From Archaeoglobaceae archaeon (GTDB taxonomy: Archaea > Halobacteriota > Archaeoglobi > Archaeoglobales > Archaeoglobaceae), in the NCBI GenBank assembly GCA_027038095.1, contig JALVYA010000229.1:1-5707 (forward strand): a DNA stretch of 5,707 nucleotides. Reading direction: 5' to 3'. This document shows positions 1 to 5,564 of the stretch, in pieces. The position numbers and the translations under genes were made by a program. Within the stretch, counting starts at the first letter, position 1. Each line of letters opens with the position of its first letter. The notes beneath the pieces are model-generated. The model did not search any database. It was not told the DNA's origin and saw only the letters and a list, made by a program, of their open reading frames with translations.

Positions 1-586
1 GCTTCTTACCTCCCCCGGCTCCAAAGACCTCTATTGGTTTTCCGCAGTGAGGACAGACCATTCCGCTCATGTTCTCTATTACACCTATTACTGGAACACC
101 TGCGTGTATTGAGAAGTTTATGGCCTTCCTTACGTCTTCGAGAGCCACGCTTTGAGGTGTCGTGACTATAACACTTCCGTCCGGTTTTGCGAGCTGCACC
201 ATGCTTATCACTTCATCTCCCGTGCCCGGTGGCAAATCTATTACGAGGTAGTCGATTTCACCCCAGTCCACGTTGTTCAGAGCCTCTTCTATAAACTTGT
301 GCTTTATGGGGCCTCTCCAGACAACTGGAGTGTCTCTGCTCGGCAGCATAAATCCCATGGAGAAGACCTTTACTCCCTGAACGTCAATTGGTTTTATCTT
401 ACCCTCCTTTGCGTCCAGCCCTCTGACCTCTTCCAAACCGAGAAGCTTCGGTACTGAGGGGCCGTGAACATCGCAATCGAGCAAACCAACCCTGTAACCC
501 TTCTTTTTTAAGGCAAATGCAAGGTTCACGGCAACAGTAGACTTACCGACACCACCTTTTCCGCTCATTACTGCAAGCTTTTTCAT
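1..586 (-). CDS. Mrp/NBP35-family Fe-S cluster carrier ATPase, N-terminal part (runs off left edge)
   Basis: Reading the minus strand from the ATG at 586-584 gives 195 open codons with no stop before the window edge. Residues 9-16 are the deviant Walker A motif GKGGVGKS. Residues 111-124 contain the Walker B-like strand and switch region (IDYLVIDLPPGTGD, with D117), and residues 171-181 read ENMSGMVCPHC, whose CxxC (C178, C181) is the cluster-binding pair of the Mrp/NBP35/ApbC branch of the MinD/ParA superfamily. Family members are cytosolic homodimers that bind a [4Fe-4S] cluster between subunits and pass it to target apoproteins. About 50-80 C-terminal residues are probably missing. No Shine-Dalgarno sequence precedes the ATG, and a TATA-like element about 26 bp upstream suggests a leaderless message. 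The gene is divergent from the GTPase-ferredoxin cluster. Family assignment is firm; the exact client proteins are unknown. Confidence 0.96.
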   Translation of the reverse strand, partial: MKKLAVMSGKGGVGKSTVAVNLAFALKKKGYRVGLLDCDVHGPSVPKLLGLEEVRGLDAKEGKIKPIDVQGVKVFSMGFMLPSRDTPVVWRGPIKHKFIEEALNNVDWGEIDYLVIDLPPGTGDEVISMVQLAKPDGSVIVTTPQSVALEDVRKAINFSIHAGVPVIGVIENMSGMVCPHCGKPIEVFGAGGGKK

Positions 587-607
587 GAGGTTTGCTTTTC
601 AGGACTG

Positions 608-617
608 CTTATGAAAG
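608..617 (-). promoter_or_regulatory. Probable TATA box for the Mrp/NBP35 gene
   Basis: On the minus strand this reads CTTTCATAAG, a slightly degenerate archaeal TATA element. Its centre is about 26 bp from the first base of the ATG at 586, the spacing expected if transcription starts at the start codon. The internal C makes it weaker than the other TATA boxes in the window. Confidence 0.5.
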
Positions 618-649
618 TTTTGTTGTTTTTGCTCCCACCTAACGCGAGA

Positions 650-657
650 TTTTAATA
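650..657 (+). promoter_or_regulatory. TATA box of the GTPase-redox-transporter cluster
   Basis: The sequence TTTTAATA is centred about 27-28 bp before the ATG at 682. The intervening bases hold no Shine-Dalgarno sequence, so the first gene is probably leaderless. An out-of-frame ATG at 678-680 sits just before the real one. The element lies in the 95-bp region shared with the divergent Mrp/NBP35 gene. Confidence 0.7.
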
Positions 658-681
658 CCAGAAAAAATTACTGCTGGATGG

Positions 682-1758
682 ATGGGCATAGAGGAGCAAA
701 TAAAAGCACTCGAAGAGGAGATTAAGAGAACTCCCTACAACAAGGCTACTGAACACCACATAGGAAGGCTGAAAGCCAAACTCGCAAGACTCAGAGAGGA
801 AGCTGAGAAGAAGCAGAAAAAAGGTGGTCCGCAGTTTTCCATTAAAAAAGAGGGTGATGCCACTGCAGTTCTCGTTGGCTTTCCTTCAGTTGGGAAATCG
901 ACTCTCCTCAACGCACTTACCGGTGCGAAAAGTGAGGTAGCCAGCTACTCCTTTACGACTCTGAAGCCCGTACCGGGAATGCTGGAGTATAAAGGCGCTA
1001 AAATACAGATCGTGGACGTGCCGGGTATCGTGGAAGGGGCTTCGAGGGGTAGAGGGAGAGGAAAAGAAGTAATCTCCGCCATAAGGAATGCTGACCTGAT
1101 AATCGTGGTTTCAGACGTTTTCAGCGCTCACCAGATAGACATAGTTAAAAAAGAGCTTTATGAGGGTGGAATCAGGTTAAACCAGAAACCACCGGAGGTC
1201 GTGATAAAAAAGAAGGTAAGAGGTGGTATAAACATAAACTCCACAGTTCCGCTCTCAATAGACGAGGAAACGATAGTGGAGGTTCTGATGGAGTACCGAA
1301 TACACAACGCAGACGTCATAATCAGAGAAGACCTGACGATAGACAGGTTGATAGACGCAATACAGGGTAACAGGGTGTACATCCCCGCAATTGAGGTTAT
1401 AAACAAGATAGACTTGGTTGACAGCAGCTACCTTGAAGAGCTCAGGAAAAACTTCAGAGAGGCTGTGTTTGTCTCAGCAGAAAAGGGTACAGGTCTCGAA
1501 GAGCTGAAGGAGAGGATTTACAGCAGGCTCGACTTCATAAGAGTTTTTCTCAAGCCTCCCGGTAAAAAACCCGAAAAAGAACCAATGGTGCTGAGGAGAG
1601 GTGCGACCGTGAGAGACGTCTGTGAAAGACTGCACAGAGACATGGTCGAGAATTTCAGGTACGCTAAGGTGTGGGGGAAATCGGTTAAATTCGACGGGCA
1701 GAGGGTTGGAATAGACCACAGGCTTGAAGATGGAGATGTGCTGACTGTTTATTCGTGA
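682..1758 (+). CDS. DRG-family (Obg-related) GTPase with C-terminal TGS domain
   Basis: This 358-residue protein is full length for an archaeal DRG (developmentally regulated GTP-binding protein) homologue. An N-terminal charged helical region (about 1-48) with a lysine-rich end is followed by the G domain. G1 is GFPSVGKST at 66-74, a conserved SFTTLKPVPG switch I block follows at 90-99, G3 is DVPG at 112-115, G4 is NKID at 241-244 and G5 is SAEKGTG at 265-271. After G3 comes the DRG signature GASRGRGRGKEV (119-130). Residues 145-235 form the DRG-specific helical insert, and about 287-358 form a TGS domain. DRG proteins act in the cytosol on ribosomes and translation; eukaryotic ones work with DFRP partners, and no such partner is visible here. 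The gene heads a four-gene cluster, and its stop codon overlaps a possible upstream GTG of the next reading frame. Family is certain; the cellular target is not. Confidence 0.97.
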   Translation: MGIEEQIKALEEEIKRTPYNKATEHHIGRLKAKLARLREEAEKKQKKGGPQFSIKKEGDATAVLVGFPSVGKSTLLNALTGAKSEVASYSFTTLKPVPGMLEYKGAKIQIVDVPGIVEGASRGRGRGKEVISAIRNADLIIVVSDVFSAHQIDIVKKELYEGGIRLNQKPPEVVIKKKVRGGININSTVPLSIDEETIVEVLMEYRIHNADVIIREDLTIDRLIDAIQGNRVYIPAIEVINKIDLVDSSYLEELRKNFREAVFVSAEKGTGLEELKERIYSRLDFIRVFLKPPGKKPEKEPMVLRRGATVRDVCERLHRDMVENFRYAKVWGKSVKFDGQRVGIDHRLEDGDVLTVYS

Positions 1759-1760
1759 AA

Positions 1761-1766
1761 GGTGGT
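1761..1766 (+). promoter_or_regulatory. Ribosome-binding site that sets the start of the glutaredoxin-like gene
   Basis: GGTGGT lies 3 nt before the ATG at 1770 and matches the archaeal consensus GGTGAT with one G-U wobble. An in-frame GTG at 1755, overlapping the GTPase stop codon, would add five residues (MKGGK) but would place this site inside the coding sequence. The ATG is therefore preferred. Confidence 0.65.
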
Positions 1767-1769
1767 AAA

Positions 1770-1982
1770 ATGATACTCCTGACGTCACCTAAATGCGGAG
1801 AGTGCTTGAAGGCGAAGGAACTTCTCAGAAAGGCAGGAGTTGAATTCAGAGAGGTGTCCGTTACGACTGATGAAGGATTAAAGATTGGAGTTGCTTACAG
1901 CATAACTCATGTTCCAGCCCTGATTGCCGGTAAGGTTTACTTTGGACTGGATGAAATAAAAGAGTTTGTGGAAAGCCTGTAA
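1770..1982 (+). CDS. Small glutaredoxin/thioredoxin-fold protein with a CGEC redox motif
   Basis: From the ATG at 1770 the protein has 70 residues, a minimal size for the glutaredoxin/NrdH-like fold. A first beta strand (ILLTSP) leads to the redox motif C9-G-E-C12 at the start of helix 1. The segment VEFREVSV (24-31) is the second strand. H47-V-P49 has the position of the conserved cis-proline that faces the active site, followed by a strand pair and a C-terminal helix ending DEIKEFVESL. No signal peptide is present, so it should act in the cytosol, reducing disulfides or handling thiol-bound groups. Archaea of this type generally lack glutathione, so a reductant other than glutathione is likely. 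The gene lies 11 nt after the GTPase stop and 12 nt before a ferredoxin. The fold call is strong; the substrate and electron donor are unknown. Confidence 0.88.
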   Translation: MILLTSPKCGECLKAKELLRKAGVEFREVSVTTDEGLKIGVAYSITHVPALIAGKVYFGLDEIKEFVESL

Positions 1983-1984
1983 CC

Positions 1985-1992
1985 GGTGGTGA
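1985..1992 (+). promoter_or_regulatory. Ribosome-binding site of the ferredoxin gene
   Basis: GGTGGTGA directly precedes the ATG at 1995 and contains a perfect GGTGA match to the archaeal anti-Shine-Dalgarno sequence. Two in-frame GTG codons at 1986 and 1989 fall within this site, so they are unlikely starts. Confidence 0.65.
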
Positions 1993-1994
1993 AA

Positions 1995-2177
1995 ATGAAG
2001 GATGGCTACATAGCTGTTATGAACTGCAAGAGCTGTGGAATGTGCAGAGACGTGTGCGAGAACGACGCCCTGATATTCGAGGGGGAGAGAGTTGTAAGAA
2101 TAGATTACAATAAATGCACGCTCTGCATGAAGTGCGTTGAAGCATGCAAAAACGGAGCCCTGATTTACATGGATTAA
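1995..2177 (+). CDS. Dicluster 2[4Fe-4S] ferredoxin
   Basis: The protein has 60 residues when started at the ATG with the adjacent ribosome-binding site; GTG starts up to 9 nt upstream are possible but unlikely. It has two CX2CX2CX3C motifs, at C11, C14, C17, C21 and C41, C44, C47, C51, arranged in the pseudo-twofold pattern of clostridial-type 2[4Fe-4S] ferredoxins. The fourth cysteine of each motif is normally followed by proline; here it is followed by Glu (C21-E) and Lys (C51-K). Such proteins are low-potential cytosolic one-electron carriers, or are bound as small subunits of oxidoreductases. It follows the glutaredoxin-like gene by 12 nt, which suggests a shared redox task, although this is inferred from position only. 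Cluster binding is near certain; the partner enzyme is unknown. Confidence 0.94.
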   Translation: MKDGYIAVMNCKSCGMCRDVCENDALIFEGERVVRIDYNKCTLCMKCVEACKNGALIYMD

Positions 2178-2193
2178 CTGGTTTTATTGTAAA

Positions 2194-3000
2194 ATGCGGG
2201 TTAAAGACTGTCTCTACGTTGCTGCTGGAGCAGTAATGATGGGCTCTTTACCAGTCTTTGTCAGAAATATCCATCTCAATCCAGTTGAACTGACCTTTTT
2301 CAGGCTGTCCGCTGGTTTTCTGTTCCTGTCTCTGATCATGCTGTTACTCGGAAGGAGGCCAGAAGTAAAAGACTGGAAGCTCATAACTGTGATAACTTTT
2401 GTTAACACGGCAACTATAGTTCTGTACATAGCTTCCATTCAGCTTACAAAGATTGCCACAGCAGCACTCCTTTTATACATGGCACCTGTTTATGCTGTGC
2501 CCCTCTCGAGGCTTGTGGGAGAGAGGGTTGATGCCAGAAGTTACATGTCCCTCGCTTTGGGCCTCGCGGGTTTGTGGTTCGTTCTGTCTCCGGACAGGTT
2601 TTCGAAGGGTTGCCTCTTCGGACTGTTTTCCGGAATGTGCTATGCGGTATACTTCCTGCTGATGAAAAAAGCGAGGCTTGAAATGGACGCACTTGACGTA
2701 ACCTTTGCATACCTTGCCATGTCTTCTCTACTGCTGTTTCCGTCAGTCACTCTTGGACTGCCACCCTCAAACTGCTGGGTGTGGATTGTCGGTCTCGGAT
2801 TGATTCCCACGGCTTTAGCTTTTACGATATTCAACCACGGCATAAAGGGGTGTGGGGCTGGAAAATCCTCGATTTCAGCTCTAATTGAACCTGTTTCTGC
2901 TGGCGTTTTTGGATACGTATTTTTCGGGGAAGTTCTGAAACCCCTGCAGGTAGCTGGAGGAGCACTCATACTGCTGGCTGTAGCACTCCTTCTGCTCTGA
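2194..3000 (+). CDS. EamA/DMT-superfamily transporter, ten transmembrane helices
   Basis: This 268-residue membrane protein has about ten hydrophobic segments (roughly 5-23, 30-52, 62-82, 88-106, 115-132, 137-157, 168-188, 193-213, 222-245 and 248-268) arranged as two EamA repeats of five helices. The repeat signatures are visible as PVELTFFRLSAG (30-41) after helix 1 and LIEPVSAGVFGYVFFGE (230-246) in helix 9, the typical EPV...GE block of drug/metabolite transporters. Family members export or exchange amino acids, nucleotides or other small metabolites, and the substrate cannot be read from this sequence. The gene starts 16 nt after the ferredoxin stop. No clear ribosome-binding site precedes it, so it may be co-transcribed yet weakly translated, or may have its own weak promoter. 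A functional link to the redox genes is not evident. Confidence 0.93.
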   Translation: MRVKDCLYVAAGAVMMGSLPVFVRNIHLNPVELTFFRLSAGFLFLSLIMLLLGRRPEVKDWKLITVITFVNTATIVLYIASIQLTKIATAALLLYMAPVYAVPLSRLVGERVDARSYMSLALGLAGLWFVLSPDRFSKGCLFGLFSGMCYAVYFLLMKKARLEMDALDVTFAYLAMSSLLLFPSVTLGLPPSNCWVWIVGLGLIPTALAFTIFNHGIKGCGAGKSSISALIEPVSAGVFGYVFFGEVLKPLQVAGGALILLAVALLLL

Positions 3001-3122
3001 TTTCACGATTTATAACGCGCTTTGAATTAAATAATTGAATATATTTATAATTAATTGTAAAATATTATTTTAAGTAATAAAACAACAAAGTTTTAATAAA
3101 CTTACGGAGACTACCTATTATC
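3001..3122 (+). other. Extremely AT-rich intergenic spacer
   Basis: Only 24 of 122 bases are G or C, and positions 3021-3080 contain just 4. The spacer must hold the end of the upstream cluster transcript and the promoter of the surface-protein gene. It contains several TATA-like stretches (for example ATATATTTATAA at 3039-3050) besides the one placed correctly for the downstream start. I see no coding sequence or structured RNA in it. Confidence 0.75.
3091..3099 (+). promoter_or_regulatory. TATA box of the PGF-CTERM surface protein gene
   Basis: TTTTAATAA is centred about 28 bp before the ATG at 3123, which puts the predicted transcription start within a few bases of the start codon. No Shine-Dalgarno sequence is present before the ATG. 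An A-rich stretch directly upstream (AACAACAAAG) could serve as the BRE. Confidence 0.75.
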
Positions 3123-4238
3123 ATGAAAGGGAATGGGATCGGGGTTTGCAAAATCCTGCTCGCCTTTATTGCAGTTGCGGTGCTCGCGGTCACAGCGATC
3201 AACTCAGCCCTCGCTCTCAGCGCGAGTAACATAGACCTGATTTACTACAACTCCACAACTCACAAACCAGTATACGAGGTGCAGTTCCTCACCGTTCCCC
3301 TTGCCTACGATACGGGCAGCAATCCAAAGCTGATAGTTTACGGGGCTGGCACGTCTTTTAGAATTCAGGTCACGAACTACGAAAGCAATGCGGGTGGAGT
3401 AATAGTAAAACTCGTGAACGTTTACGATGGGACTGAGAAAATACTCGGGTCTCTTAACAGGTATGTTCCAACAAAGGAGTTCACGGTATCCAACCTCTAT
3501 CCCGGATACTGGAAGATAGTCATTGTCGGCACAGGTAACCTGCCGACGTGGGACATATCAAATGCTTCAGCTCCAACAAACGGAGGGCCTCACGAGATCA
3601 GGATAGAGGGTAATCCAAAACTCGTGGTTGGACTGCTTAACCCATCCAGAAACATAGCGCTTGGAGACGTGGCAAAAATACTCGTAAAGGTAGAGGGGTT
3701 GTACGGGGAAACGAACGTCAGCGTTAAGGTGATTGGAAAGCACACGCTGAACTTCTCCAGAACTCTCGGCGGGTCAAACAGTACGTGGATACTGAACGTG
3801 CCTACAGACAGGCTCGGTACTGGTGAATGCAGAGTTCTTGTCAGGGCAATGGGAATAACCGGCAGTCTAACGTTTAGCGTGGTTGGAGTTAACGTGACAA
3901 ACGTTTCCGTTCAGCCAGCCAGCGCTACAAACGCTTCAAACGCTTCGATGGTTTACAGACAGAAGATGCACGTAAACGCCACAAACGCTTCCAGCGTTCC
4001 CGTCAACGTTTCGGTTAAAAACCGGGTTAAAAAGCTTAACGGAACAGTGAATGTGAAAAACAAAAACGTTTCGACAAATAACACTGTAAACAGCACCGTA
4101 AACGCAGGTGCAGGCAGGATGAACGCAACAGGCAACAAGACCGGCAACAAAACGGCAAAAACCAGAACACCGGGATTTGAGGCAGTCATAGCGGTTGCTG
4201 CACTGCTGGCGTTAGCTGTTACGCGGAGAATTCGCTAA
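3123..4238 (+). CDS. PGF-CTERM cell-surface glycoprotein with sequon-rich linker
   Basis: The 371-residue protein begins with a Sec signal peptide: basic residues, a hydrophobic core at about 11-26, and probable cleavage after A31 or A34. Residues 35-255 are beta-rich and read as two Ig-like or S-layer-like domains; the motif NPKL[IV]V occurs in both (67-72 and 164-169). Residues 257-342 are an Asn/Thr/Ser/Val-rich linker with 14 N-X-S/T sequons; the whole protein has 19. The tail is PGF (350-352), a hydrophobic stretch (353-367) and RRIR, the tripartite PGF-CTERM signal. In characterised archaea archaeosortase A removes this signal and attaches a lipid anchor. The product is therefore expected on the outer face of the membrane, heavily N-glycosylated by AglB. 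It is a single-gene unit with its own promoter and terminator. Whether it is a structural S-layer protein or an accessory surface protein cannot be told. Confidence 0.9.
   Translation: MKGNGIGVCKILLAFIAVAVLAVTAINSALALSASNIDLIYYNSTTHKPVYEVQFLTVPLAYDTGSNPKLIVYGAGTSFRIQVTNYESNAGGVIVKLVNVYDGTEKILGSLNRYVPTKEFTVSNLYPGYWKIVIVGTGNLPTWDISNASAPTNGGPHEIRIEGNPKLVVGLLNPSRNIALGDVAKILVKVEGLYGETNVSVKVIGKHTLNFSRTLGGSNSTWILNVPTDRLGTGECRVLVRAMGITGSLTFSVVGVNVTNVSVQPASATNASNASMVYRQKMHVNATNASSVPVNVSVKNRVKKLNGTVNVKNKNVSTNNTVNSTVNAGAGRMNATGNKTGNKTAKTRTPGFEAVIAVAALLALAVTRRIR
3929..3991 (+). repeat. 9-bp repeats (AAACGCTTC) within the sequon linker
   Basis: AAACGCTTC occurs as a perfect tandem pair at 3929-3937 and 3938-3946 and again at 3983-3991. 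Two of the copies are preceded by AC, extending the match to ACAAACGCTTC. Each copy encodes an Asn-Ala-Ser sequon (N270, N273, N288). Shared codons as well as shared residues suggest that the linker grew by local duplication. Confidence 0.8.
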
Positions 4239-4239
4239 A

Positions 4240-4259
4240 TTACTTTACTTTTATTTTTT
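4240..4259 (+). terminator. T-rich terminator after the surface protein gene
   Basis: Directly after the TAA stop is a run of T clusters ending in TTTATTTTTT. Archaeal RNA polymerase terminates on oligo-T tracts without needing a hairpin, and none is obvious here. Confidence 0.6.
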
Positions 4260-4271
4260 GGCTATTTCTGG

Positions 4272-4303
4272 CTTTACATGCTGCAGTCTTTACATGCTGC
4301 AGT
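4272..4303 (+). repeat. Perfect 16-bp tandem repeat upstream of the aminopeptidase promoter
   Basis: CTTTACATGCTGCAGT is present twice in direct, contiguous order (4272-4287 and 4288-4303), with no mismatch and no further partial copy on either side. Each unit contains the palindrome CTGCAG. The array lies between the upstream terminator and the TATA box at 4330, about 27 bp before the latter. It could be a regulator binding site or a chance slippage duplication. Confidence 0.9.
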
Positions 4304-4329
4304 TAGTTTAGCACGCTTTCAGACACTGC

Positions 4330-4338
4330 TTTTATATA
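4330..4338 (+). promoter_or_regulatory. TATA box of the M42 aminopeptidase gene
   Basis: TTTTATATA is centred about 26 bp before the ATG at 4360, fitting a leaderless start. It is the best TATA match in the window. No Shine-Dalgarno sequence precedes the start codon. Confidence 0.8.
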
Positions 4339-4359
4339 CACCCACCCGTTATTGAGCGT

Positions 4360-5412
4360 ATGGCCTCGAACTCGTTTGCTCTTCTTGAGAAACTCTGCAA
4401 CGCACACGGTATAAGCGGTTACGAAGACGAGGTAAGAGAGCTCATAAGGTCTGAGCTTGAAGGGGTTGCCGATGAGCTCCGGGTTGACAGGATGGGAAAC
4501 CTGATTGCCGTGAGAAGGGGTGACGAGAAGAAGGTAATGCTCGCCGCCCACATGGATGAAATAGGGTTCATGGTCAAGCACATCGAGGAAAAGGGCTTTC
4601 TCAGGATAACACCGATAGGTGGCTGGTTCTCCCAGACAGTTCTGAACCAGAGAGCGTTCGTTCACACGAAAAACGGAAAAATCAGGGGTGTTTTCGGATG
4701 CAAACCCCCTCACATAATGAAGGACGAGGAGAGAAAAAAGGTGGTAAAGATAGAGGACATGTTCATAGACATCGGCGCTGAGTCGAGAGAGGATGCGGAG
4801 AACATGGGAGTCGAGGTAGGATCTCCTGTAACAATGGACAGAGAGCTTTCAGGGCTTGGAGAAAACAGAATTACGGGAAAGGCCATAGACGACAGAGCCG
4901 GTGTTTCCGCAGTCGTAGAGGTTTTTAAACAGGCTGAGTGTGAAGCCACTCTTTACGCCGTTTTCACCGTTCAGGAAGAGGTGGGGCTTAAAGGAGCGAG
5001 GACGTCAGCTTTCTCAATAAATCCAGACCTTGCAATTGCTGTTGACGTCTGCGTCGCAACGGACTTCCCCGGCGTAAACGTGAATCAGGAAATAAACCTC
5101 GGAAAAGGGCCTGCCATAACTGTCGCTGATGCGAGCGGGAGGGGGTTAATAGCCCACAGAAACGTACTGAAGCTTTTGAGAGAGACGGCCGAGAAAAACG
5201 ACATACCCTACCAGCTCGAGGTTGGAGAAGGTGGCACTACGGACGCCACTGCGATACACCTGACTAGAGAGGGTGTACCTTCGGGAGTCGTGAGCATACC
5301 GGCGAGGTATATCCACACCCCCGTTGAGGTAATAGACATGAGGGACTACAGAAACACGGTGGAGCTGCTGGTAAAAAGTCTGGAAAGGTGTGAAAAGTAC
5401 ATGAAATTTTAG
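4360..5412 (+). CDS. M42-family metallo-aminopeptidase (TET type)
   Basis: This 350-residue protein has the usual M42 length and all expected active-site residues. These are H64 and D66 in AAHMDEIGF, the bridging D177 in KAIDDRAG, the catalytic E206 next to metal ligand E207 in TVQEEVG, D229 in AVDV, and H319 in RYIHT. Residues of about 70-160 form the small inserted dimerisation domain, including the PIGGW segment (85-89). M42 enzymes are cytosolic dinuclear Zn/Co peptidases that assemble into tetrahedral dodecamers and remove N-terminal residues from short peptides downstream of the proteasome. Related proteins are often mislabelled as endoglucanases or cellulases. There is no signal peptide. 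The gene stands alone between its own TATA box and a T-rich terminator. Exact residue specificity (Glu/Asp, Leu or Lys type) cannot be read with confidence. Confidence 0.96.
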   Translation: MASNSFALLEKLCNAHGISGYEDEVRELIRSELEGVADELRVDRMGNLIAVRRGDEKKVMLAAHMDEIGFMVKHIEEKGFLRITPIGGWFSQTVLNQRAFVHTKNGKIRGVFGCKPPHIMKDEERKKVVKIEDMFIDIGAESREDAENMGVEVGSPVTMDRELSGLGENRITGKAIDDRAGVSAVVEVFKQAECEATLYAVFTVQEEVGLKGARTSAFSINPDLAIAVDVCVATDFPGVNVNQEINLGKGPAITVADASGRGLIAHRNVLKLLRETAEKNDIPYQLEVGEGGTTDATAIHLTREGVPSGVVSIPARYIHTPVEVIDMRDYRNTVELLVKSLERCEKYMKF

Positions 5413-5420
5413 CGTTCTGT

Positions 5421-5448
5421 AACTTTTGCAACTTTTGCGTTATTTTTT
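5421..5448 (+). terminator. T-rich terminator region after the aminopeptidase gene, with a 9-bp tandem repeat
   Basis: AACTTTTGC is repeated exactly in tandem (5421-5429 and 5430-5438) and is followed by GTTATTTTTT. Three T tracts within 30 nt of the stop codon fit an archaeal oligo-T terminator. The tandem arrangement supplies two of these tracts. Confidence 0.55.
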
Positions 5449-5460
5449 CACCTAACGAAC

Positions 5461-5474
5461 TTCACAATAGTGAA
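5461..5474. repeat. Small inverted repeat TTCAC-AATA-GTGAA
   Basis: Two perfect 5-bp arms flank a 4-bp loop. It lies about 58 bp before the TATA box of the downstream channel gene and after the oligo-T tract of the upstream gene. It could be an operator half-site pair or simply a chance palindrome; the arms are short. Confidence 0.4.
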
Positions 5475-5530
5475 CGGTTTTAACTTAACTCTAAAACACT
5501 TTCGTGCTCATAATCATTAGATCAGACGAC

Positions 5531-5539
5531 AGTTATATT
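5531..5539 (+). promoter_or_regulatory. TATA box of the K+-channel gene
   Basis: AGTTATATT is centred about 30 bp before the ATG at 5565. This predicts a leader of only a few bases. No Shine-Dalgarno sequence precedes the start. Confidence 0.55.
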
Positions 5540-5564
5540 ACCGGTTTTTTAGATAGAATGGTCG

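Noticed and set aside
152..457. Plus-strand open reading frame of 101 codons
   Set aside because: It lies antisense within the Mrp/NBP35 gene, whose minus-strand frame has unmistakable family motifs. The plus-strand product has no recognisable domain.
636..644. CACCTAACG shared between the spacers at 636-644 and 5449-5457
   Set aside because: A 9-mer shared by two spacers at different positions relative to their promoters is weak evidence. Each copy follows a T-rich stretch, but no common function is apparent.
1755..1769. GTG start for the glutaredoxin-like gene overlapping the GTPase stop codon
   Set aside because: It would bury the GGTGGT ribosome-binding site in coding sequence and add five residues before the first beta strand; the ATG at 1770 is better supported.
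2444..2969. Overlapping open frames on both strands inside the transporter gene
   Set aside because: They are shadows of the EamA coding frame, without start signals or sensible protein composition.
4303..4713. Minus-strand open reading frame of 136 codons
   Set aside because: It is antisense to the start and promoter of the M42 aminopeptidase and shows no domain or promoter of its own.
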